From: Pelecanus crispus
Lineage: Eukaryota > Chordata > Aves > Pelecaniformes > Pelecanidae
DNA: 64,000 nucleotides
Direction: 5' to 3'
Assembly: GCF_030463565.1 (NCBI RefSeq)
Contig: NC_134646.1
Location: 41,857,240-41,921,239, forward strand
Part shown: positions 52,416 through 64,000 of the stretch, one piece after another
How the letters are laid out: each line of letters begins with the position of its first letter
Position numbering within the stretch: position 1 is the stretch's first letter
Position numbers and translations under genes: made by a program
The notes under the pieces: model-generated
Told to the model about the DNA's origin: nothing
Database searches by the model: none
Seen by the model: only the letters and a program-made list of their open reading frames with translations

Positions 52416-55400
52416 TTACTGCCCCTGTGATGCAATTTCTATGCACTGTGAACTACAGCATGATAATAAAGTAATGTAGATGCCCAATACACATACTGTC
52501 ATTTTCCTGCAGATGCAAGTATACCAGTAGAACAGAAATGCTTTCGAACTTTTAGAACACCAATACTTTCAAACATTTAACAGATCTCCGTAATAAAAGG
52601 GGGAAATACCTTCTCCATATAAATGTGCTCAAGGAAGATAATGCCTCTTGAAAAAAAAAAAAAAAAAAGTTTTGGTGAGAAATGATTGAAAAGGCAGTTA
52701 AAATCTTGACCCTCACTGAAAGCATACCTGGACTCATAATGTTCATGCATAGATAAATTCTTACCCTGCTCAGTGGGTGCATCTCATTGCTATATCTCAC
52801 TATTACTAAAGGGAATCTAGTCAGGAAGAAACAGCATAGTTGGAAAATGTTGGACCAGCTGAATCCCTGGCTTTGATTTTTGGCTGTGAGGATTATTAGC
52901 TGCCAGCCTCAAATACCATGAGCTCCTAGGTTATCTTAATTGGACTTAAAGGAACCAATTCCACAGGTTTGCAAAAGGATGCACACAATTGCTGTCGTTA
53001 CTGTCTGAAAGGTCATTTTCTCTTTCTGCCAATTTATAAAGTACTTACAGTGCTTTTAGATAGTTAGAACCTAAAATTAAAGCAAACAACTTTATAAACA
53101 ACTTACAGAAAATAATTAACTCATTCATAAACAGAAACCAAATAAATATCAAACTCTGCTCCTGCATATTTTATCACTTGGAAAAAAAGAAGTTAAATTC
53201 ACTAAATATGTTGACCCTGTGATAGATTACAGGATGCCATGTTTCCCTTTCTTTCATTTTGCAGGCTTTTTTTTTTTTAATCTCGTTTCCATTCTTTCCA
53301 GTTAAATCATAAAGTAATGTAAATGACAAATTGGTCTTCCTCTCCATTTAAACACAGTGTGAATGAAGCACATTAACTCTCCATACTGAATGTAATCAAT
53401 TTGTATACATTTTCCCTGTCACTCCTGCCCTTCCATTATGCTATACAGTCAGCTGCCTTTATCTGAGTAGAGGAAAAAACATTTTCAAAATGTTGCACCA
53501 CACCAGTGCAATTTCCTAATGGTCTAGGTAAAGCTTTCTCTTGATTTCTGAAAACGTGATCAGAATTTGTAAGAGACCCAAGAGCAAACAACATTAGCAA
53601 AATCACACTAAATTTTTTATTTTGTCAACATTTCTTGTTCTTCTATTAATCTTCCATTATAGGTGATAAATAGGATATCTAACCATCTAAACAGTTAGAA
53701 GTAATTCCTGCCTCAGATGCACTGTCAGTGCAACTCAAGATACATGTCAGACAAGATTTACTGCACTGACTACAGTTCAGAGAACTAGGAACTACATCTT
53801 AAAAAAGGATTTAGATTTCCTCCCATCCACCTAGTGAAAGTCAAAGCTTTAAGTAACTAAAGTCCTTACAGAACATATGCAAGCTTTAAGTATTTAATAA
53901 CGGGACCCTTAAAACCAAGGGTCTCCTCTCACCCAAACTTTCTAAGCAGGAAATGGTACCATTTCACCTATTTGCATTAAAAATAACAATAGGTTTTGAG
54001 AGAAAGCAGCAGAAACCAGGACTCAGTTCTCCCCCAGTTAAGTGACCCTTACCACAACAAAGACATGCTTGCCTTGTTTCAGCTCTCCTTGCATCCTTCT
54101 GGATCATGGAGAGCTTCCAAAAGAGACTGCATAACCAGATGGCTAAAGAGGTGACAGATGGGGCTTTGAACCATCAGGTGGAGAATAAAATTAACCAGGA
54201 TTTTTTACTGCTTCAAAGACTGATGAACCACTAGACCATCCTACAGAGGAGGAGACTTCTCAAAAAGGAGATTCCTATCAGAAAGTCACTTGCAAAAAGA
54301 AAGCCTTGAACAGGAAAGTAAGCAATAGTCACAGTTCTTTAGAAGGAAGGGGTGAGGACCCAACATGCAGGACAAGATTCAGAGATTTGGCTCCTAATGA
54401 AGGAATGTATCATCCTGAGACCCCCAGGGAAGGCACTAACATCCCCGGGAGAAACAGGTTAAAAACCCTCTTCAGCCAAACTCTGCAGTCTGGCAGTTCA
54501 GCATCCTCCAGTGTTTGGTGATTTTAGAGGGCTCTGGATGGTATTTCAAGTCTACGTATTCCACACTACAGTTTAAATTATTGACTGGATCGAACTTCAT
54601 GGTTTCAGTATAAATATTTAAAATGAGCGTTAAATTTCAATGATAGTATTTGAGCCTATACGTCTATGTTCTGTTCACCTTTCTCTTTTTTCCCCAAGTC
54701 CATGAGGACTTGTTTCCTCCCAAGAGGCCTTCTGTCTGTTGATTTTGTGAATGCTCTGCTGCATGAATATTTCAGGATGTAAGTATTTTCATGCAAGATA
54801 CTACTTTTGCAGCTCCTGCTAAATAATATTATGAAAAAAACCCTGTTACAACACTTGATTTCACAGAGAGAAACTACATAATCATATTGCCTCTTGTCAA
54901 GTGCAATGTACACTATTTCTTCCTATCTATGACTCTGTTAACACACAGAAACACCCATATCAATCTTTTCCTAAGTTTATAATGGCCTTTTAATTAATAC
55001 ACTAGCTTTTAAAAGCTGATTTAAAAAAATATACTTGAAGTAGATTCTGCAGATTTCATGAATCAACATCATCATCCCCCTTACTACTTCTCCCTATTCC
55101 TACCAGTCTTCTGACATGCCCTACTCTTCTATTTACTCTTCAAATGAGGGCCTGCCATTACCTGACTGCATACAGAGTCATTCATGGAGTTGAACAAAAT
55201 CAAAATTCTACTTTCGATATGCATTTTTTTAGTAGTGAGAAGCTCCAACTTATTTAAGTGTGTGTGTGGTTTCTTTCAGCTAATTACAGTTCAGTGTTAT
55301 TGCTGAAATGACTGCATCAGTACTACAAAAAGATTTTACACCAAAAGCATAAGTAGTCAAACAGAAAATATCTTTCAATTCTCCCATCATAAATAACAAA

Positions 55401-56101
55401 AATAGTGTAACATTAATTCAGATTCAATACACAAAGCATTTATGATACACTAGTGGTAATATGAACTAACCAATTTTCTTTCCTTAGTAATTTCCCCATG
55501 AAAATCCATGAGACTCATAATCCACTCACTTTATCGTGTCCCACACATAGTTTTTCCCTTCAGGAAGATTACCTTTATGAAGACCAAAGAAAGTTATTTC
55601 TGATGTTGTGCCACAAGACACGTAGCAAATTCCAGAATAAAGTACATACTAAGAACATCTCAGACACAGGGCAACTTAGGAAAAGGGAGATCCAAAGGTA
55701 TGATTTAGAAAGTCTATCCTGTGAACCTCAATAAAAAAAATTAGATGCCAAAACAACTCAGCATGGTCAGAATTTATATAGTTGTCCCTAATCCCAGAGG
55801 CAGAAACTTTGCCTTCTAATGGATGCCAGAAGAAAGGAGCATGTTCAGGGAAGAGATTGTAAAGCTCATCACTGGTGTCATGTCATTGTTTCTTCATTTT
55901 GGAAATAGAGATAAAGTGACACTAGAAAGGGAAATATCTCACTTGAAGTGACCAAGAGGCCTACATTAGACTAGCTGATGTATATATTGCACCATGGTAC
56001 TATACTTTATCTGACTAATGTGCTTATGCTAGAATTGGGTGTGTCTGTCACATTCCCACTCATGCAGCCAAATGCCCATTGAGGAAACTGCTCATAGCCT
56101 T

Positions 56102-56510
56102 AGAACAGAACAGAACAGAACAGAACAGAACAGAATAGAATAGAACAGAATCACTAAGGTTGGAAAAGACCTCTAAAATCATCTAGTCCAACTGTCAACC
56201 CAATACCGCCATGCCTACTAAACCATGTCCCAAAGTGCCACATCTACACATTTTTTGAACACCTCCAGGGATGGTGACTCCATCACCTCTCTGGGCAGCC
56301 CTGTTCCAATGCCTGACCACTCTTTCAGTTAGGAAATTTCTCCTAATATCCAATCTAAACCTCCCCTGATGCACTTTGGGCCATTTCCTCTCATCCTATT
56401 TCTAGTTACCTGGGAGAAGAGACCAATACCCACCTCACTACAATGTCCTTTCAGGTAGTTGTAGAGAGCCATAAGGTCTCCCCTCAGCCTCCTCTTCTCC
56501 AGACTAAACC
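56102..56510 (-). mobile_element. CR1 LINE, 5'-truncated, with (AGAAC)n tail
   Basis: The plus strand starts with a pentamer array (AGAAC/AGAAT, 56102-56150), then CACTAAGGTTGGAAAAGACC and the usual reverse-complement CR1 3' UTR, then ORF2 C-terminal coding in reverse. On the minus strand this reads [20 protein letters not shown], then [14 protein letters not shown], with decay. It has a single 3' terminus, unlike the copies at 6748 and 48021. Same orientation as MARCHF1 transcription. Confidence 0.95.
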
Positions 56511-58799
56511 TAAATTTAGGTGCATATATAAATGTGTTCCACTGCCAGTAATTCATGAGGAAGTAAAGAAAAAAAAATTGCCTACCCAAGCACTTAAAGA
56601 CAAAATAACTGGCACCAGGAGATGTTTAAGACTCCTGTTCCTCTGCTATTTCCACACAATCCCATCTAGGTGGGACCATTTTCTCTCAGCCAGTTTTGTC
56701 ACATCAACTAGAAGACATGAATACTTAGGATGAAAAGCTTGAAGAAACACCTAAACAAAACAAATTTTCCACATCACAACCAGCTACGTTAATTCCAGTC
56801 TTAGAATAAACATCACAAAAACCTCCTTTTTCATTTCTCATGCAGAAAAATGGTTACTGTACATGCGCACATCTGCATTGAAATCTAATTCTTTTTTTTG
56901 TTTCAGATGCAAGATTGTGAATCTGAAGAAAAACATACTACAGATCATGAGTCAATTAAGTGCATGGGCCTATCCTGGAAACCAGAAACTACAGTCTATA
57001 CTGAATTGGTAGTAAAAACATGTCTTCCTTTTTCTTCAGCTGTCTGTAAATTGATTAAGGAAGATAACTTACCAGTTATGAAAAATTAACATGCTTTTGA
57101 TTTTGTAATGTTTTTCCTAGATGTATTATCATCACTATGATACACCTAGTAATGACAACAACAACAAAAATAGCATTATCCCTGACATGAAGAAAAATGC
57201 AATTATGACTCTCTTGACATATTTTGCACAATAGGCTAAGTTATCAACCGTGTTGAACTTAACTCTGGTTGTTCAAAGAGCATCTCCACTGATAGGAAGC
57301 CTAAGAACACATACCTATCAAAAGTTTTCAACCTTCCTCTACTAAACAAAAGCCTAGATGAGAAGTTTGTATGCATATCCAAAATTCCATCCCTGAACCA
57401 AGCTCCAAGTCTTACAAAAAGTGCCTGAATAATTATAATAAAATTGAATGGGTCGAGAAGACAGAGAAAAGACTGGAGTCCACTTTCCATCTGAAAACAA
57501 AGTCTAAGTCTGGGGACTTAGGCAACAGTTTGGATTAATCTACAAGAGACAATTACAAAACTTTGACTTTAATTTCTCTTTTTTTTAACAGAGTATAGTT
57601 AAGTCCATATGAAGACCCATACTGAAATAATCTACTTCAGTTTTGGGGTAGCTCATATTCAGTTAATAATTATTTAATGGGCCTATTATATATGTACTGT
57701 GCCTGCTACACTGGATCTTTAATACATGCAGGCTTGGTGGTTCAGAAATTGAAAACAACTCTGAAGTTGTTGCAGTAGTTATCTGTGCACATCTCTGCAT
57801 CATACTGTGTAGACATACTTCAAGTGCTTCAAAAATGTGTAACATAATTACCACTGCTGCTGTTTCTTTGCATTTCTGTAAGGTGACAAGGTCCCAAGCC
57901 AGGGGTGGGGTCCTGATGTACAAGTGGATGTACAAACACAGCTGGACTTTACTCTGAAAAATCTTAAATTATCATGACAGACAATGGTCGGACAACTGAA
58001 ATGTCCATTCTTGCTCAGTAAATATAACAAGGAGCGCATAGCACTAGCTGTATTAGTAATGGCTTCTATCTCCTGCTGCGAAAAAGCACAATGTCGGCAT
58101 GTCATCTTTTTTTCTTTTTAAAACTAGGATCTTTGTCGTGTGTTACTAGGTTGAAGTATACTGTGAAACTGCATGATGTGGCATAGTGAACTTCCTCATT
58201 CTAACTGTGTTTACATTTCCATGCAAATTTCTTCCCAGCAAAGAAAAGTGAGAAGTTTTGGGTTACTGTATGAAGAAACTAAGCCTGATCCTCATTTACA
58301 CTTTGTAGATGAGAGTCAGTGCTGGCTCACAAGTTTGGGGAGACGGGGGAAAAAAAAAAAAAAAAAAAGAAATACTTGTTTCAGTTCTGTTAAACTTATG
58401 GGATGGTGCATTTTCACTTACCACTAAACTAAGTAACTCAAGTCCACCCAGCTGTTTACTCTGAATTTGGACTTTAGCTCACAAGTGGCCAGCTCGCTCT
58501 CATTTCCAGGGGAAAAAGCTCACCTTCTGACTGTATGCTTCACACCAAGAGTATCAGACTGTCAGAAGCCTGAACTTCTGAACTAGAAAGAACTGTTGGT
58601 GTTGCTTTTTCTTTCCCAAAGCTTATTTTAGTGCTTATTCTGCCCGATCATCCTTTGTATCATTCCAATCCTTGTGATGGATACCAAACTAACAGCCCCT
58701 ACATGTTCACAGTGTAGAGGTTTTCAGCAGTGCAAAGTCCTGTACAGCTTATGCCCGACTGGAGAGGGTGTTTTGCAGGCACCGTCCATCAGATTGCTG

Positions 58800-58950
58800 T
58801 GGTAATGGCAGCTCTAGAGGACACTGAATCAAGACCATAAATTTATCTTGTGTAAATCAACGAAAAATGACAAAGAGGGACCAAAGCTGGGTTCGAACTG
58901 ATCACCTAAGGAGGAAAAACTCTATATCCCATTGTATTGAGCTATCTGGC
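58800..58950 (-). repeat. Possible tRNA-derived SINE remnant
   Basis: On the minus strand TAGCTCAATACAATGGG (58944-58928) resembles a pol III A box, and CAGTTCGAACCC (58900-58889) resembles a B box about 44 nt later. A true tRNA is unlikely because the T-stem bases around TTCGAAC do not pair. The region downstream could be a SINE body. Family not recognised. Confidence 0.3.
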
Positions 58951-59283
58951 ACTCTGCCTCATTCTCTGCCTCTGGCTGGAGATTTGAAACACAGTAATAC
59001 TCTGCCAGAGGACACAGCGTGTCCATCTTCATGAAGAAAAATGGAGCAAAGAAAAATATATGGTTCCCTTGTAGGCTTACTGTTTCTAAATAAGAGAAGT
59101 ATGTCTCAGATTGAGATACGCTTAAGTTCTCTGTAGCAAAAGTTTCTCTGTTGCTTCTTACGGCCTGCCTAGCAGTTTATTACTGAGAAACAGTGACAGA
59201 AAGCAGTCAAGAGAAGGGCACTCAGCCCACGGTGGTGAGAAATTCCTCTTAAGTACGTTAAATCTTTCTTATTAGGGACTAAC

Positions 59284-60024
59284 CTGCATACTTCTAAATC
59301 ATCAGACCAGTCATCATACAACACTGGAGGCTTCTGGACAGCGTCAGTCACACTGGGCCCTGCCCCAGCAGGTGCTCCGTTATCTGGGACTGCCAGAGCA
59401 TCGCTGCCAGAGCCTGCCTCTGCAAAGCAGTCCTTCGAATCTTTATTGTGGCTAAGAGAAGACGCAGGCTGCCGACCTCTGTAGTAGCTTTTCCCTTTGC
59501 TTTTCCCACATTTGCTTGAGGAAATCCTTGCTTCCTGAGAGGATGCTGAAGACTGTGATTCCTTAAGCCTTGGAACCCTTCTTTGGCGGTGGTTTAAAGT
59601 AGGATTCTCAGGGTCAAATACCTCTTGCTTCTTTTTCCCCATTGTCCCCAAGGTGACAAGTTCAACAGCATTATTGTTTGAGGACCCATCCTGGTTACTG
59701 CATGATCTATTGTTCCTTCTCCCTCTCCTGGGCATTCTGGCCTTTTCTCTTGCTCTCCTCCTAGCCTGAGCCCACTGACTCTCATCCGAAGATGATGATG
59801 AATCAGATGCATTCCAGCTGGATCTCGCAGGCTCAGGATGCAATTTAAAGTCTTTCCCCTTTCCTTGCTTTTCTGTATGCTCACCATTGTCTCCAGTCTC
59901 TCTTTTCCGCCTAAACCTTCGTTTTACTTGTTTCTTACCAGACTCCCTATTAGAAGGGGTCAGCACCATGACAGGGGTTGCATGTTCAAGCTCATCTTCT
60001 GACAAATCATGCAAGGTAGTAGAT
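59284..60024 (-). CDS. MARCHF1: MARCHF1 large cassette exon (optional 247-aa insert)
   Basis: A 741-nt open segment (247 x 3) on the minus strand between acceptor CTTTGTCTAG and donor GTTAGT. It begins by completing an Arg codon, then STTLHDLSEDELEHATPVMV, and ends VLYDDWSDDLEVC plus AG of an Arg codon. In between lie basic clusters (KKQVKRRFRRKRE; RRRAREKARMPRRGRRNNR), a serine run (SDSSSSSDES) and a YRGRQ patch. It looks disordered, and the basic clusters resemble nuclear-localisation or RNA-binding patches (inference). Both ends have the same splice phase, so it can be skipped or included without a frame change, and its last Cys-Arg takes the place of the one from 60381-60302. The related MARCHF8 gene is known to have a long isoform with an insert before the RING, and I recall long MARCHF1 models too. 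The open frame continues 5' to an ATG at 60116 through the acceptor, so an alternative first exon is a second possibility. Confidence 0.85.
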
Positions 60025-60301
60025 CTAGACAAAGCAGTAAGCAAAGGAAAGGGATGGAAATGGTAAGGGTGGGTGGAAAGAGAGAAATCACAAAAAAAGG
60101 ATGAAAATGAGAACATGAATTTTAATAGAAAAACATGAGACTGAAAAGCAAAAACAGAGCCAAATCAAAGAGAGATCAAAAGAAAACTAAACTCTGCGTA
60201 AATTATGAATCGTGTTAAGCAAAAGCAAGAGCTACATATTATTTAATAAAAACAACTAACAAGTATCAGCCAGATTAGAGTATATTTTTCTCAGCACATA
60301 C
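60025..60301 (-). other. MARCHF1: MARCHF1 short intron (277 nt)
   Basis: Between exon 60381-60302 (donor GTATGT) and the cassette exon (acceptor CTAG). It is very short compared with the 4-18 kb introns around it, and frame-open for 92 nt before the acceptor. Confidence 0.8.
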
Positions 60302-60381
60302 CTACAAATGTCCTGAGTGGAAGGGCAGACAGACAACCGTGACTGACTCCTGGGAGCTGTTCCTGTGGTAGGACTGCTCGC
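60302..60381 (-). CDS. MARCHF1: MARCHF1 exon: Ser/Thr linker and first RING Cys
   Basis: An 80-nt exon, acceptor TTATTTCAACAG and donor GTATGT. It reads [20 protein letters not shown] then STQDIC plus AG of an Arg codon. This is the segment just before the RING in the standard 289-residue mammalian MARCHF1 ([14 protein letters not shown]... STQDICRICHC, from memory). Spliced straight to 46706 it gives DIC-R-ICHC and completes the C4HC3 finger. Spliced to 60024 it gives DIC-R-STTLHD. It starts in phase 0. The preceding N-terminal exon(s), about 54 residues, are not in the window. Confidence 0.96.
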
Positions 60382-63300
60382 CTGTTGAAATAAGTTAGAC
60401 AGTTTGGAATCTTTGTCCATGAAATACATTGCAGATATTTTTCTGCTTTGCCACATGATTACAAAATTAAAGTAACTGTTGCTGCTGTTCATAGTGCACT
60501 GTTGAACACATGCAAGCTCACAAAATACAGGAAGCCTGACCAAAAGCAAAACCTATTTGTGGAACTAAATACGACTGAAGTGTTTCAGCTCTCATTCGCT
60601 CATGACTACTCTTTGTCACTGTTTGAGGAAGCAGCTTTTAACATTTGAATTTTCATTTTGGTTTTGATCTACTGTAAATGTCTGATGGGAAGGGATGTTG
60701 TTTGTATTTCATTCAATCAACCAACCATGATGATTCCTTTCAAAATGGAATAAAGTGCATTTACATTATGCTGAGTAATGAAGAGCACAAAGCTAACCTA
60801 TGTTGAGTGGACGGACAGAACAGAGAGAAAATTAAAGTATGTTTTCAAGGCAAACCTTTCTTCTAGAAGAGCTGAAAAATGTTAAACTGATCAGCCTGAG
60901 AAGACCAAAGTGCAGGCTACATCTCTACAGATCTGATCACGTTCTCAAACAGCAGGAGCGTCTACAAATTGCAGACTCAGTTGCTCAATACTTCCACTGA
61001 AAACATATTTTGATGGTGTTAACAGCAAACCATTTCAATATACCTCACAGTGTACTGGCAGCTTAACTGTATGGAATCCAAATTTAAATCCAAGGCTTTG
61101 TGATTCTTCAGGATCACTCATGAGGTACAGTATTGTGGGAAGAGGGTTCAATCATTCTTAGGGCTATGACCTTCCTTTAGCTGATAAGTCCATTAGCTTT
61201 CAGTATGTAACCCTATCCCATTGTAAGCACCACTACCAAATGGAGTCAAAATACTATAAGCCTAAGAGTTCCACAAGATCACACACCAGATGCAAAGGAA
61301 GAATGACTATTAAGCAAGAGTCCAAAGTACAAATAATACAAAGATGTAAAGGCTGTCATCCCGTGCTTTTGTACTAGCAAATCAAATTCAGTGACACGTA
61401 GAGTGCATAATTAAAATTATTTCTAGCTCACCTTTTACAGACATTTTTGCGGTGTCAGTTTGAAAATTAATAGTATAAGCAAAAATAAATAAATACAGCA
61501 AGTACCTACTGACACTTCACTTTATCCAAGGTTCTTAATATCCATTATATTTCATGCATAGATCTTTTGGAAACAACAGTCACCACTACGTGCATTTTTG
61601 CTTTTAATGGGATACCAGCTGAGACTTAAGAATGGTGCTTTTGCATGAAAATAATCTTCTAGCTTTTGGAATTCAAATAACCCTTTTTACCTTCTGCTGT
61701 GTTAATATCACCACACCAAAAATATTACTAATTCTTTACTACTAGTTCCATGAAATGAAACTCAGAGGTATGAAAACTAAGCCAACATGAGAAATTAAAT
61801 TGATAAAGCATTTGGGCACTATCCTTATGTTCAAATGGTTTTTCAATGTTCCTCCAGGCAGAGGAGGAATGTTAGTGTGTCTACATGCAGTCTAATGCTG
61901 GAAAAAAAGGACAAGTATCAGTGAGAGAAATTGTTTATATTTCATGTCTTTTTCTACAAAAGCAACACTTCAATTACACATACTGTGAAGGAATATGAAT
62001 TGTTCTTACATACACATTAGAAACAGATGGTATATACATGGTTGGGTATATAACCTTTTTCCACCTCAGCCTCTGCAATTAGTGTTAAGTGATTAGGCAT
62101 ACCTTAAGCCATTTGCACAGCTACTTAATGAGGAAAGATGCAGACATCAGCACCAGAGCCCCATTGCTGGGCTACATGCTGCTGCTATGTGAAAAAATGT
62201 CCCTCCAGACTAAACCCCAGATGAAGGACTGCTGAAGAAATCCAGCCCGAGAGTCGAGTGTGCACTCCTGAATTCATCCCCTGTAACTAGCTCCCATTTG
62301 TTTTTTCCCTTCACAGCGGCAGGACTGTACCATTGCTTCTTTCAGGATCTGTGTACTACAGAAGTTTGGATCTTAAGTGGAGGTCAGGTCATCCTCATGC
62401 CATAAAGGCAAGATTTATTTCACCTTGCCACAAGCATTACCCTATGAAGGGATAAGGAGAATGGCTAAGCTGGCCCAGTAACTGTACAGTAGGTCTGCAC
62501 AAGTTCAAGAAACTTTCAGCAGCTATTAAAGCAGGAAGTCAGCTAGACGGTTCTTAAGAAGGCTGGAATCAAGCCAAAAATTGAAACAAATTCCCTGAAA
62601 AGCTTTTACACTTCTTATTTGGGACTGGAGACAGGTGGACATCTAATTATTTTAAGATAAAAATTACATTACCACTTTCATTGCTTATATCTTACATTTC
62701 ACTTTCAGCTGTAAAGAGATCTGGACTGTTTCAGCCCTGCTCAGCCAAATTTACTTTCTAGTTCCCCTGCACTGGCGTAATGATGTTATGTTTAGTTGCA
62801 CATAACTCATAGACAGGCTTATTTCCTTCTAAAATAATTTATATTAAATTCTTAAAAAAAAAAAATGAAACCTTTTTGCTTGTTTGTCTAATCCTTGTTG
62901 CAGCAAACCTGACATCTGGGTAGGTAAAAAGCCTATGCACCAATTAAGTCCACAAAAACAAAGCAAGAAAACTCCAACATGCCAAGTTATGCACAAGATA
63001 ATTCAGATTCTTATCTGTGAGCAAGTTTCATTCAATAGGTTTCTACAACTTTTAAATACAAATTTTGATTTTATCTACTTTAAAGTAGCTTTTACTGGTA
63101 AAATGAACTGATGGAATGATTTCTAAAACTGAGAAAGTTAGTGTTTCTGAAATTCATTATCTGATGTTTACTTATGCACCTCACAGGTACTGGAGGGCCT
63201 TATTTTGTAAATTATTCCAGTCTTACCTCTGTGAATTACATAGGAGTGGAAGGACCTGTTAACGTCAGGTCTGTCCCTGCTACCACATGTCATATGAATA

Positions 63301-63697
63301 TAATCATTCACAGCTAGTCAAGCTGCTTTTAAAAACTTGTAAATTCCAACTCAGCTGGAAGCCTATTCCAGACCTTCACCCCAAAACTCCTTTGTTTTTT
63401 CACCCTACCCACGTTCTGACAGCATAAACTGCATCTGCTTTCTGCTGCCAACACCACCTCTGGGCTTACCTCATTTCTTTCGGTAATATTCGCTCTTAGC
63501 CATCCCCTCTACAAACTATATATCCCAAACTAATTTTTTTTTTTTTTAAAAATGTGTATTCTCTTAAGTCCAGCCTTACAGTGAAGATACCTAAAGTAGC
63601 ATTTAGTCAGTTGGTGTATTTACAGAGAACAGCATATAGCCATATGGAAGTTCCAGGTTAGATCCTAGAAGGAATATAGTGCATAATATAGCATAAT
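60382..63697 (-). other. MARCHF1: MARCHF1 intron, partial
   Basis: Noncoding DNA upstream of exon 60381-60302 on the sense strand. I found no match to the N-terminal MARCHF1 exon (RSSNISK end) here. It contains an A run (about 62853-62864) and a T run (about 63534-63547) and nothing else I recognise. Confidence 0.65.
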
Positions 63698-64000
63698 ATC
63701 CTCCTCGGGAAGCTGGCAGCTCACGGCTTAGACAGGCATACTCTTCGCTGGGTAAAGAACTGGTTGGGTGGCCGAGCCCAGAGAGTAGTGATAAATGGTG
63801 TTAAGTCCAGTTGGCGGCCGGTCACGAGCGGTGTTCCCCAGGGCTCTGTTTTAGGGCCAGTCTTGTTCAATATCTTTATCAATGATCTGGATGAGGGGAT
63901 CGAGTGCACCCTCAGTAAGTTTGCAGACGACACCAAATTGGGTGGGAGTGTCGATCTGCTCGAGGGTAGGATGGCCCTGCAGAGGGACCTGGACAGACTG
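63698..64000 (+). mobile_element. CR1 LINE, reverse transcriptase part, runs off the window
   Basis: From about 63698 the plus strand is open for 101 codons to the window edge, with stop TAG just upstream at 63689-63691. It contains the reverse transcriptase motif [20 protein letters not shown] and the catalytic FADDTKLG box (equivalent of YADD), followed by [14 protein letters not shown]. There is no frameshift or stop in the visible part, so it is a fairly young copy. The left end is abrupt, as expected for 5' truncation. Whether the rest of ORF2 is intact lies outside the window. Confidence 0.95.

Larger units (their letters stand above)
46707..59283 (-). other. MARCHF1: MARCHF1 12.6-kb intron (cassette to RING)
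   Basis: Contains a CR1 with double 3' end (48021-48280), a T run (about 50003-50022), a short GT microsatellite (50202-50213), tandem duplications (51778-51831 and 52380-52415), an A run (52650-52668), a CR1 copy (56102-56510), an A run (58350-58369) and a possible tRNA-derived SINE (about 58800-58950). No exon recognised. Confidence 0.75.

Noticed and set aside
58870-58950. A tRNA gene on the minus strand suggested by GTTCGAACC
   Set aside because: The T-stem bases flanking the TTCGAAC loop do not pair and no acceptor stem can be drawn, so I kept only a low-confidence SINE call.

Overview
This is vertebrate, and almost certainly avian, nuclear DNA. It is AT-rich with long introns and canonical GT-AG exons. 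Its interspersed repeats are bird-type: CR1 retroposons with ATTCTATGATTCT-like 3' tails and an ERVL-like LTR that begins TGTCCTGGTTTCGGC and ends AACCACAACA. The gene order TMA16 then MARCHF1, converging tail to tail, matches the arrangement I recall for the two neighbours on human 4q32. The species cannot be read from the sequence.

Region 1 (1-13431, + strand) holds the last five coding exons of TMA16, a 60S ribosome biogenesis factor. The exons are 1729-1766, 2585-2669, 3764-3912, 11720-11762 and 13074-13212. All splice phases agree. The first exon(s) lie upstream of the window. A short 3' UTR carries two AATAAA signals. The large fourth intron contains a CR1 element (6748-7363).

Region 2 (about 13450-20200) is intergenic between the two 3' ends. 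It has a pure 95-nt pyrimidine tract at 15732-15826 and no recognisable gene.

Region 3 (about 20187-64000, - strand) is the 3' part of MARCHF1, a membrane RING-CH E3 ubiquitin ligase. In transcript order the exons are: 60381-60302 (Ser/Thr-rich linker and first RING Cys), an optional 741-nt cassette 60024-59284, 46706-46526 (RING-CH domain), 28504-28357 (first membrane segment) and 24252-23951 (second membrane segment, cytoplasmic tail, stop). Without the cassette the visible exons give 236 residues; with it, 483. The N-terminal exon(s) are beyond the window. An internally deleted LTR retroelement (20187-20755) lies downstream of the stop codon, and several CR1 copies lie in the introns. The CR1 copy at the right edge still has an open reverse transcriptase frame with the FADD motif.

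The most interesting observations are (a) the phase-matched cassette exon that recreates the first zinc-binding Cys-Arg of the RING-CH domain, and (b) a CR1 subfamily with a composite double 3' end, present in two copies, with a third copy apparently of a related form. I saw no CRISPR array, operon or other prokaryotic-type system, and nothing I would call a wholly new system.
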